Assembly (NCBI GenBank): GCA_002337925.1
Contig: DDHB01000002.1
Coordinates: forward strand, 1-11,367
Reading direction: 5' to 3'
DNA: 11,367 nt
Source: Sporomusaceae bacterium UBA1887
GTDB lineage: Bacteria; Bacillota; Negativicutes; Sporomusales; DSM-15969
Below, in pieces: positions 1-5,672 of the stretch (position 1 is the stretch's first letter; each line of letters opens with the position of its first letter). The translations under genes and the position numbers were made by a program. The notes beneath the pieces are model-generated. The model had not been told where the DNA came from. It did not search any database and saw only the letters and a list, made by a program, of their open reading frames with translations.

Positions 1-36
1 GATTGTGTCCATAAAAAGATGAAAAACTAAAAAAAA

Positions 37-46
37 AAGGAGGAGA
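37..46 (+). promoter_or_regulatory. Strong ribosome binding site before an interrupted start
   Basis: The purine-rich AAGGAGGAGA is a near-perfect Shine-Dalgarno sequence. It sits 5 nt (from AGGAGG) before a GTG at 49 and about 9 to 11 nt before an ATG at 55. Both codons are in the same frame as the secreted-protein ORF that follows, but this frame stops at TAA (67-69) after Met-Glu-Lys-Thr. No comparable site precedes the TTG at 82, the first usual start codon after the stop. The site therefore bears directly on whether the gene is intact. Confidence 0.8.
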
Positions 47-81
47 CAGTGCGAATGGAAAAAACATAAACAAGCCGTAAA

Positions 82-678
82 TTGCGCCGTAAGTATAAAC
101 GTTATGCCGCTGCCGTAGCAGGCGCTGCTATTTTAACAGGAGCCGCCTTACCGGGAGTGCCAGTTGCTAAGGCCTTAGCGGCTGAGAACCCCTACACTCC
201 TTCTAATAAAACTGAGCAGACCACAATGATTGATAAGGATACGCAAAAACCTGTGAAAAAAGTGGTTGCTGAAAAAGAATCGACCAAGGATCGCAGAGAT
301 TATCGGGATAGCTGGCGTGATAGAGATCGAGACCGCAATAACGGCTGGCATGAACATAAATATAGCTGGCCTAGTGCAGATGAAAATCAGGGCTGGTATG
401 AAAACGGACGCATCTATTATCGCAGCGATAACTACCGGAATTATAACAGTGATCGCTATGGTTATTCCCACTATCTCAGCAGCCCTGTAGACGCTGTAAA
501 AGCTTCTGCTGCTAATTATGGATTCAGTAGATACAATGATTCTTTCACAACTATTTCTCAGTCTACTAATAGCGCAACTGTCCAAGTAACCAAGAACTCG
601 ACAGGGAAACGTTTTTTAGTTAACCTGGAAAGAGATTCGAACAGGGACTGGCACATCATCTCCGTGCGCAGCTTGTAA
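82..678 (+). CDS. Exported Tyr/Arg/Asp-rich hypothetical protein, start region interrupted
   Basis: I do not recognise a named family. As drawn, the ORF starts at a TTG and encodes 198 residues. The N-terminus is a classical signal peptide: a basic RRKYKRY stretch, a hydrophobic Ala/Gly-rich core (about residues 9-29), and a likely signal peptidase site after Ala-Leu-Ala (about residue 33). The mature part has a Lys/Thr-rich linker, an Arg-Asp repeat-like patch (residues 70-86), a Tyr/Asn/Arg-rich segment (about 105-132), and a more globular C-terminal segment (about 133-198) with alternating hydrophobic residues and a final DWHIISV-like strand. It is probably secreted or envelope-associated. 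The TTG lacks a ribosome binding site, whereas GTG 49 and ATG 55 in the same frame have a strong one but are cut off by a TAA at 67-69. Possible explanations are a nonsense mutation (pseudogene), re-initiation at TTG, readthrough, or a sequencing error. Coding content downstream of the stop looks maintained. Transcription ends at the hairpin directly after the stop codon. Confidence 0.6.
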   Translation: MRRKYKRYAAAVAGAAILTGAALPGVPVAKALAAENPYTPSNKTEQTTMIDKDTQKPVKKVVAEKESTKDRRDYRDSWRDRDRDRNNGWHEHKYSWPSADENQGWYENGRIYYRSDNYRNYNSDRYGYSHYLSSPVDAVKASAANYGFSRYNDSFTTISQSTNSATVQVTKNSTGKRFLVNLERDSNRDWHIISVRSL

Positions 679-683
679 CTACC

Positions 684-715
684 ATTGGTACCGCTTTTAA
701 GCGGTACCAATTTTT
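684..715 (+). terminator. Rho-independent terminator of the secreted-protein gene
   Basis: A perfect 13-bp inverted repeat (684-696 pairing with 699-711, core TTGGTACCGCTT) with a very short loop is followed by a run of five T on the plus strand. It begins 5 nt after the TAA at 676-678. There is no T run on the other side, so it acts on plus-strand transcription only. Confidence 0.9.
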
Positions 716-896
716 GATTCTTCTCATCTTTCGTGAGTCACCTTCTGGGAACAGCTTCGCATCTCACAACAGTTTTTGCAAAAACGGCGTAAAAAAAGCC
801 GATTTGCGCTGCTTGCAAAATCAGCCTACGAGATATCTCCGAAGAAACATACCCGCGAATATTCTAGCACTTTATGACAATGCCGTCGTGCTTTCG
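716..896. other. Noncoding stretch between convergent genes
   Basis: About 180 bases separate the plus-strand terminator from the end of the minus-strand small gene. I see no convincing protein gene. It contains a 14-nt perfect palindrome (772-785, GTTTTTGCAAAAAC) overlapping a small hairpin that could terminate minus-strand transcription (779-806). A plus-strand ORF that can be drawn across 714-1064 begins inside the terminator T-tract, has no ribosome binding site and runs antisense to the small gene at 897-1097. Confidence 0.5.
774..806 (-). terminator. Possible weak terminator of the small minus-strand gene
   Basis: Read on the minus strand, CAAATCGGC and GCCGTTTTTG can pair: a 4-bp GC-rich core (CGGC/GCCG) around a T-rich 9-nt loop, extended by A-T pairs across an internal mismatch. 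The T stretch directly after the GC core could serve as the U-tract. The stem is short, so this is only a candidate. It lies about 90 nt beyond the stop codon of the gene at 897-1097. Confidence 0.3.
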
Positions 897-1097
897 TTAT
901 TTCGTTTCACAAAATTCCTCTTCATCGAGGTAAATCCAATCATGCCCTACTTTCTGAAACATCCTCAAACAAGGGTCATCTTCCGATACGAATACTGTAA
1001 TAGCATTGTTGGCAAGGGGATTAGTTTTTGCATTTTCTTCAACTCGTTCAATCACTCTTTTTAATTGATCTGTATATAAAGTAAAGGTTTTCGTCAT
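897..1097 (-). CDS. Small hypothetical protein (66 aa)
   Basis: I do not recognise this protein. It starts with ATG (MTKTFTLYTDQLKRVIERVE...). The N-terminal half looks like a strand followed by an amphipathic helix (about residues 8-27). Then come a hydrophobic strand (NAITVFV, 31-37), an acidic turn (SEDDP), and an acidic C-terminus (YLDEEEFCE). It has two cysteines and neither a signal peptide nor a membrane segment, so it is probably cytosolic. An AGGA/GAGG ribosome binding site lies 4 to 5 nt upstream, and a TATAAT box lies about 35 nt upstream. It follows the ABC transporter on the same strand after 111 nt with no clear terminator between them, so co-transcription is possible. The balanced composition and the ribosome binding site favour a real gene over the antisense frame, but conservation cannot be judged here. 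Confidence 0.6.
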   Translation of the reverse strand: MTKTFTLYTDQLKRVIERVEENAKTNPLANNAITVFVSEDDPCLRMFQKVGHDWIYLDEEEFCETK

Positions 1098-1132
1098 TAT
1101 GTCCTCGCTATACTATTTTATCTATAAGCAAA

Positions 1133-1162
1133 ATTATAGTCGGTAAGTCGAGTGAAATACAA
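1133..1162 (-). promoter_or_regulatory. Candidate promoter of the small gene
   Basis: On the minus strand a consensus -10 box TATAAT (1133-1138) lies 18 nt after a weak -35 candidate TTGTAT (1157-1162). The -10 lies about 35 nt before the ATG at 1097. A short inverted repeat, CTATAA/TTATAG (1122-1127 and 1134-1139, 6-nt loop), overlaps the -10 box and could be an operator. In a region this AT-rich it could equally be chance. Confidence 0.35.
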
Positions 1163-1208
1163 GAAAAATTTAATAAAAAGTTATTAACATGTATGAAATA
1201 ATCGTTCA

Positions 1209-2927
1209 TCAACATTTTCCGAAGCTCCATCCCCCTTCATCGTCCAATTCCAGCCTCTGTTGATGGTACTTAAGCAGTGTTTTTCTGTGGCCAACACTGA
1301 TAATTGCGGTTTTGTCCAAGGCTTTACATACTAACGCATAGACAATTTGTTCAGCATCTTCATCTAGAGCAGAAGTAGCCTCATCTAAAAATAACCAATC
1401 CGGTTTTTGCAGTAAGGCCCGCGCAAAAGCAATTCTCTGCTGCTCCCCTAAGGATAGCACTTGTCCCCAATCCTGTGCTTCATTCAGTTTAGTTGTTAAA
1501 TATGGCAGCTTGCAGGCCGTGAGAATCATCTGTAAATCTTGATCATTCACGGTGTGCTCTACTCCTGGATATAGAAGGACTTCTCGCAATGTATCGATCG
1601 GCATATAAGATTTCTGAGGTACAAACATAATTTTATCTGCATGAGGAAAAGCAATATTGCCGCTGGCAAACGGCCATATTCCCGCTAAGGTACGTAATAC
1701 AGTACTCTTACCGCACCCGGATGGGCCTGTAATTACGACTCTCCCTCCCCTATTGATTTTAACTGACAAGCCTGCTACCAAACCATATCCATCAGGCTGA
1801 AAAACCGTTACATTCTCGGTCGTGAAGCAGTCCCTGCTTGCTTGATAGATAATATCTTGTTGATTTACATTCTTCGTCTGTACCGTCTCCATGTAGGTAA
1901 GGAAGTTATTAAGCCGATTAACAACAGCCCTCCACTGTGCAAGCCGGGTAAAGCTGTCAATAATAAAAGAGAAACCTGTTTGAACATGATGATAAGCGTC
2001 AATGACCTGAAACATCTGCCCTAAATGGATTTGCCCTAGAAAGTAACGGGGCGATGAAATTAAAATAGAAAAGATAACCGCTACTTGTGAGTATCCCGTA
2101 GTTAACCACATAAGCCGTTTACGAACTGCAATGATTTGCATAAAATTAGTAACAATATTATTGAAATGGCGCAGGCAATTCTGCCTTTCTTTATTCTCTC
2201 CATTATATAGTGCAATACTCTCTGCATTTTCACGTATGCGGACCAGACTAAACCGAAAATCGGCCTCATATCGCTGCTGATTATATTCCAGTCTGACCAG
2301 GGGACGCCCTGTTCGCAAGGTCCAATAGGTCCCAGCTATAGCATACCCTAAAGCCAGCCATACTAAATAACCGTATATGGATATAGTGAGATTGGCAATG
2401 GAAACCGTTACAACTCCAGATAAACTCCACAAGATAAGCACAAAGGAAAACACGGTCACGGCATCCTGCAGAAAATCTACAGATAATCGCAAAGTAAGCA
2501 TGACAAACAGTTCAACATCTTCACTTATTCTCTGATCAGGATTGTCGGCTTCATTTCCTGCCATTAGCTGCAGACGGTAGTATGTTTTCTTTTGCAGCCA
2601 CTTTGTTAAATACCGTTCCGTTAACCAACGGCGCCAACGGTTATGCAACAGCAAACGGGCATAGATTTGATATCCCTTTACAATAATGAACAATGTAGCC
2701 AGCAATGCATAAACTTCTATGGATTCAATAAAGCCACTCTGATTATAGTTTTGAATGACCTGATAAAAATCGCTCTGCCAGAGATTGAGCTGCACTGTTA
2801 TATATACTAACACAAGATTTAAGCTGATAACACTTATTAACAATAGCCAGGCTGACCATTTTTCTTCGGAAAACCAGTAGGAACGGGCAATGGTCCAAGC
2901 ACTTCTCAATACAGCTCCCCGTCTCAT
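1209..2927 (-). CDS. SbmA/BacA/YddA-type ABC transporter, fused permease and ATPase
   Basis: This 572-residue protein fuses an ABC_membrane_2-type transmembrane domain (about residues 1-345, hydrophobic helices near 25-47, 74-92, 152-172, 176-200 and 272-292) to one ATPase domain. The motif NPDQRISED (129-137) is characteristic of the YddA/BacA/ABCD group. The ATPase half is complete: Walker A GPSGCGKST (401-409), Q-loop at Gln438, signature LSLGEQQR (491-498), Walker B WLFLDEATSALD (511-522) and switch His547. It should work as a homodimer in the cytoplasmic membrane. The substrate cannot be read from the sequence. Family members include mycobacterial Rv1819c/BacA, which moves cobalamin and other hydrophilic compounds, and lysosomal ABCD4, linked to cobalamin export, so the B12 operon next door makes corrinoid transport a reasonable guess. 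The ATG is set by AGGAGGAGAGG 8 nt upstream (2936-2946). The upstream terminator separates it from the cob operon, implying its own promoter. Confidence 0.9.
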   Translation of the reverse strand: MRRGAVLRSAWTIARSYWFSEEKWSAWLLLISVISLNLVLVYITVQLNLWQSDFYQVIQNYNQSGFIESIEVYALLATLFIIVKGYQIYARLLLHNRWRRWLTERYLTKWLQKKTYYRLQLMAGNEADNPDQRISEDVELFVMLTLRLSVDFLQDAVTVFSFVLILWSLSGVVTVSIANLTISIYGYLVWLALGYAIAGTYWTLRTGRPLVRLEYNQQRYEADFRFSLVRIRENAESIALYNGENKERQNCLRHFNNIVTNFMQIIAVRKRLMWLTTGYSQVAVIFSILISSPRYFLGQIHLGQMFQVIDAYHHVQTGFSFIIDSFTRLAQWRAVVNRLNNFLTYMETVQTKNVNQQDIIYQASRDCFTTENVTVFQPDGYGLVAGLSVKINRGGRVVITGPSGCGKSTVLRTLAGIWPFASGNIAFPHADKIMFVPQKSYMPIDTLREVLLYPGVEHTVNDQDLQMILTACKLPYLTTKLNEAQDWGQVLSLGEQQRIAFARALLQKPDWLFLDEATSALDEDAEQIVYALVCKALDKTAIISVGHRKTLLKYHQQRLELDDEGGWSFGKC

Positions 2928-2957
2928 TACAGCATCCTCTCCTCCTCACCTCTCTAT

Positions 2958-2989
2958 GTTATATTTCCCGACTCCCATTGTCATGACAA
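2958..2989 (-). promoter_or_regulatory. Candidate promoter and palindromic operator of the ABC transporter
   Basis: The space between the cob terminator and the transporter holds, on the minus strand, a -10-like TATAAC (2958-2963) about 30 nt before the ATG. Upstream is a -35-like TTGTCA (2984-2989, 5 of 6 to TTGACA). Their spacing of 20 nt is longer than ideal; AATATA at 2960-2965 would give 18. The -35 candidate forms half of a perfect 12-nt palindrome, TTGTCATGACAA (2978-2989), which could bind a dimeric regulator. The space is too short for a cobalamin riboswitch and I see no such fold in it. Confidence 0.4.
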
Positions 2990-3007
2990 AAGGTGTAACT
3001 CACAAAC

Positions 3008-3040
3008 AAAAAATCCGGCAGTATTTTAACTGCCGGATTT
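3008..3040 (-). terminator. Rho-independent terminator of the cob operon
   Basis: A perfect 12-bp GC-rich inverted repeat (3011-3022 with 3029-3040, core ATCCGGCAGT) with a 6-nt loop is followed, on the minus strand, by six T (3008-3013) and a further TTT. It begins 13 nt after the cobC stop codon and marks the end of the cobalamin transcript. Confidence 0.92.
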
Positions 3041-3053
3041 ACAATTGCGAAGC

Positions 3054-3677
3054 TTATTTTGTTTTACCTGCGTGATGCAAGTGGCACGAGTCATTAAACA
3101 AGCCGAGCATTACCCTGCCTTCGTAATATTCCAGGATATTAACTGCCGTATTATCCTGCTTTAAGCTCCATACTTGATTTAAATGAAGATTGAGTACTGC
3201 ACAAAGCAAGGACCGGATGGTCCCCCCGTGAGAAACTATTGCAATTGTCTCCCCCGGATGATTATTGACAAGTTCACAAACAGCTGCATATGCTCTTTCT
3301 TTCACTATAGGAAATGACTCTCCACCCGGAATTTCTACCTCATCAGCATAGCTATATAATTTTTCAAGCATGCCAGGCCATTGCTCATTAATTCCGTCGT
3401 AGGTCAGTCCCTCCCACTCGCCAAAGCAGATTTCCCGAAGGGCCGGTACGCTGCCAACAACTAACCCATGTTTAGCAGCAATATGTTCAGCAGTAACAAA
3501 TGCCCTGCTTAAATCACTGGCATAAACGGCTGTCAGCGGCTCATCAGCCAAGCGCTCTGCCACAAGCTCAGCCTGTCGTATTCCTTCGGCAGTCAAAGCG
3601 ATATCAGTATGTCCCTGATATTTCATTTCATGATTCCATAGTGTTTGCCCATGACGAACCAAAATTACTTTAGTCAT
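3054..3677 (-). CDS. cobC: Alpha-ribazole phosphatase (histidine phosphatase family)
   Basis: CobC removes the 5'-phosphate from alpha-ribazole phosphate or from adenosylcobalamin 5'-phosphate, finishing nucleotide-loop assembly in the cytoplasm. The 207-residue protein has the family's N-terminal VRHGQT with phospho-accepting His9, a conserved SDLSRAFVTAE block (about 54-64), REICFGEWEG with the acidic catalytic residue (81-90), and the second histidine in VSHGGTIR (His150). The frame opens 12 codons further upstream, inside cobD, but the ATG at 3675-3677 is preferred: it has AGGTG 6 nt upstream and puts the strand-RHG motif right at the N-terminus, as usual. This start overlaps the cobD stop by 8 nt, indicating translational coupling. 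The fold alone would also fit a general phosphoglycerate-mutase-like phosphatase. The operon position, last in the set, makes CobC the best call. Confidence 0.88.
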   Translation of the reverse strand: MTKVILVRHGQTLWNHEMKYQGHTDIALTAEGIRQAELVAERLADEPLTAVYASDLSRAFVTAEHIAAKHGLVVGSVPALREICFGEWEGLTYDGINEQWPGMLEKLYSYADEVEIPGGESFPIVKERAYAAVCELVNNHPGETIAIVSHGGTIRSLLCAVLNLHLNQVWSLKQDNTAVNILEYYEGRVMLGLFNDSCHLHHAGKTK

Positions 3678-4776
3678 GCTCTTCACCTGCCAAAATTTGT
3701 TGAAGTGCTTCAATAAGTTTTCGATTCTGTTCGGGCAGCTTCACAGCCACCCGAATAAAATGATTGCCAAGGCCCGGATAATTACTACAGTCTCGAATCA
3801 ATATATGATGCGCAAATAACTGCTTTCGCATTTGCGCGGCACTTAACCCCGTCTTAGCTATATTAATAAGAATATAGTTAACTGACGGAGAATATGCCTT
3901 AATACTGCCGATTAATGATAAGTCCTGAAATAGTCTTGTTTTTGCATCAACAATTACCCGACGGCTAAGCTGGCGGTATTCCTGGTCCGCCAAAGCCGCC
4001 ACGCCGGCAGCCTGAGCCAGCGAATTGACATTCCAGGGATCTTTTCCCTTATGCAGCAAACGTACTAAGGCAGGATCTGCAATAGCAAAACCCAGACGCA
4101 AGCCTGGAATAGCATAGAATTTAGTCAGCGAATGTACTATCACCAAATTGGGATATTGGTCTACCAGCCAGCGGCAAGTATACTTGTCATCATTTTCAAT
4201 AAAATCAATAAAAGACTCATCAATGACCACCAGGCTGTCCAGCTCTGCAGCAGCTGCCACTACTCTCGTGATATCCTCGCGAGAAATCAGGCCACCTGTA
4301 GGATTATTGGGATTGCCAAGAAATACAATTGATTTTGCAGTCATAGCCTTTAATACATAAGATAGTTCAAAAGCAAAATCACTTGTTTCCTGCAAAAAAC
4401 AATAATCAATTTCAGCACCGGCTGCAATAGCTGCCCGCTCATATTCACTAAAAGTAGGCGCTGGAACCACAACGCGTTTTGGGTGAAGCATATGACACAG
4501 CAGATACAGCAATTCAACAGCACCATTGCCTGCAATAATCTGTTCAGGCGGAACACGATAATAGGTACTAATCGCCGCTTTCAAGTCCGTTGCCTGTGCG
4601 TCAGGATAGTGAATGATATGCGGCAGCTGTTCGGCAATCCTTTTATTGACAGCCGGTGATATCCCTAATGGATTGATATTCGCACTAAAATCAAGCAGTT
4701 CTCCAAGATTCCCGCCTTTTAAGCGGGCAGCTTGGTATAAATTTCCTCCATGTTCATAAACGGCTATATCTTCCAC
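3670..4776 (-). CDS. cobD: L-threonine-O-3-phosphate decarboxylase (PLP-dependent)
   Basis: CobD decarboxylates L-threonine phosphate, made by the upstream PduX, to (R)-1-amino-2-propanol O-2-phosphate, the linker that CbiB joins to cobyric acid. At 368 residues it matches the usual length for CobD. It is a fold-type I aminotransferase-like protein. It has the CobD-style N-terminus EHGGNLYQAA (8-17), FSANINPLG (30-38), GNPNNPTG (154-161), Asp186 in VVIDESF for the PLP ring nitrogen, and the PLP lysine Lys219 in HSLTKFYAIPGLRLG, with Arg227 of that motif as the likely carboxylate ligand. Histidinol-phosphate aminotransferase is the nearest alternative, but the N-terminus and the neighbours fit CobD. 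The start is a GTG (4774-4776) with GGAGGT 9 nt upstream; the gene overlaps the end of pduX by 13 nt. Confidence 0.93.
   Translation of the reverse strand: MEDIAVYEHGGNLYQAARLKGGNLGELLDFSANINPLGISPAVNKRIAEQLPHIIHYPDAQATDLKAAISTYYRVPPEQIIAGNGAVELLYLLCHMLHPKRVVVPAPTFSEYERAAIAAGAEIDYCFLQETSDFAFELSYVLKAMTAKSIVFLGNPNNPTGGLISREDITRVVAAAAELDSLVVIDESFIDFIENDDKYTCRWLVDQYPNLVIVHSLTKFYAIPGLRLGFAIADPALVRLLHKGKDPWNVNSLAQAAGVAALADQEYRQLSRRVIVDAKTRLFQDLSLIGSIKAYSPSVNYILINIAKTGLSAAQMRKQLFAHHILIRDCSNYPGLGNHFIRVAVKLPEQNRKLIEALQQILAGEEHD
3684..3688 (-). promoter_or_regulatory. Ribosome binding site that fixes the cobC start
   Basis: AGGTG lies 6 nt before the ATG at 3675-3677, inside the last codons of cobD. 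It favours this ATG over the one at 3713, which would add 12 residues before the catalytic RHG strand. Confidence 0.6.
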
Positions 4777-5651
4777 TCGTCATCTACCTCCACAAGCGTT
4801 AATCCGCCGGATATCAGACGGGCGGTACGGATATATTGCACCTTCCCATCGCATAAGGAAAGAATATGTTCAATACATTGTTGTTGTCCTCTATGTCCAG
4901 CTGGAAACAGTACGCCGAGTACAGTCCCGCTGTGAGCTGCATTCACACCTACCGCTCCATAGTATTTGCCAATTTCAATAATTTGTTCCAAATAGGGTTT
5001 ATATAATATAGATTGATTGGCCAGAGCACTAATCGTAGCGCCTTCACCAATCAGTCGGCTGTCCCCTTTTTTCAATCCGGCTGCAACTAGTTCCACCGCC
5101 TCAAGTACGGCTTTTTCTTTGGAATAATTGCGATCTGCCAAATCATTGCGGCGATTAAAAGACAGTGTATCAATCTCACCGCCAACATCTAATATAACAA
5201 TCTCTATTGGCGGCGGATTACCTAAGCTTTCGCTTATTTTTCCCTCCACATGGTCAAACATCATAATGCCAGGATAAAAAATAGCGTCAGTCGGCTCAAT
5301 TGCTAATGCAATTGCAGCAATTTCCTCAGCCTTTAGCAGCCGGCCGCAATGAATAGCCGTTGCCTGGCAGGCAGCACTGATATCAGCACTGCTTGAAGCC
5401 ATGCCTTTGCCAATTAGAAGCTCTGATTGAATTTGAATGGAATGACTTTGCTGTGGTACTCCCAAATAGCGCAACGTCATTTCCATTGCCGTTGCCGCTT
5501 TCTGGTAATCAGGCAAAACTGTTGATGCACAGGAAATAATATGAGCCTGAGAATACACGTCAATGGGACAAGTAATTAAGAAATTTTGCCCTTTAATGGT
5601 ACCCTGCACAAGTTCGCCGCAGGAGCCGGGCGCCTTAACTTTAATCGCCAT
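4764..5651 (-). CDS. pduX: L-threonine kinase, PduX type (GHMP kinase)
   Basis: PduX phosphorylates L-threonine with ATP to L-threonine O-3-phosphate, the substrate of CobD. The 295-residue protein has the marks of the GHMP kinase superfamily. These are the N-terminal KAPGSCGELVQG segment typical of PduX (6-17), the ATP-binding glycine/serine loop LLIGKGMASSSAD (78-90), and the C-terminal motif GVNAAHSGTVLGVLF (235-249). It sits directly before cobD, its pathway partner, and overlaps it by 13 nt. It follows cobS after 21 nt, with AGGAGAGG a few bases before the ATG. Other GHMP kinases (homoserine, mevalonate type) share the loop but not this N-terminus or context. In Salmonella pduX lies in the propanediol operon, whereas here it is part of the B12 operon itself. 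Confidence 0.9.
   Translation of the reverse strand: MAIKVKAPGSCGELVQGTIKGQNFLITCPIDVYSQAHIISCASTVLPDYQKAATAMEMTLRYLGVPQQSHSIQIQSELLIGKGMASSSADISAACQATAIHCGRLLKAEEIAAIALAIEPTDAIFYPGIMMFDHVEGKISESLGNPPPIEIVILDVGGEIDTLSFNRRNDLADRNYSKEKAVLEAVELVAAGLKKGDSRLIGEGATISALANQSILYKPYLEQIIEIGKYYGAVGVNAAHSGTVLGVLFPAGHRGQQQCIEHILSLCDGKVQYIRTARLISGGLTLVEVDDEWKI
4786..4791 (-). promoter_or_regulatory. Ribosome binding site of the GTG-started cobD
   Basis: GGAGGT lies 9 nt before the GTG at 4774-4776, inside the 3' end of pduX. It supports the GTG as the true start and couples cobD translation to pduX. Confidence 0.7.
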
Positions 5652-5672
5652 AGGCCTCTCCTGTAATACTTT

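Noticed and set aside
175..585. 136-residue minus-strand ORF and a 74-residue plus-strand ORF (266-490) inside the secreted-protein gene
   Set aside because: Both have skewed Ile/Val-rich or repetitive composition caused by the antisense or shifted reading of the Arg/Asp/Tyr-rich region, and neither has a ribosome binding site.
714..1064. 116-residue plus-strand ORF
   Set aside because: It begins in the T-tract of a terminator, lacks a ribosome binding site, and runs antisense to the better-supported small gene at 897-1097.
2743..2949. Minus-strand ORF starting upstream of the transporter ATG in another frame
   Set aside because: It overlaps the transporter start in a different frame. The AGGAGGAGAGG spacing fits the transporter ATG at 2927, and the transporter protein has complete family motifs.
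2928..3053. Possible cobalamin riboswitch before the transporter
   Set aside because: Only 126 nt are available, a terminator hairpin uses 33 of them, and I see no B12-box-like or multi-branched pattern. Any riboswitch for the operon should lie upstream of cbiC, outside the window.
3678..3713. Twelve-residue N-terminal extension of CobC
   Set aside because: It lies inside cobD, and the internal ATG at 3677 has its own ribosome binding site and gives the usual family N-terminus.
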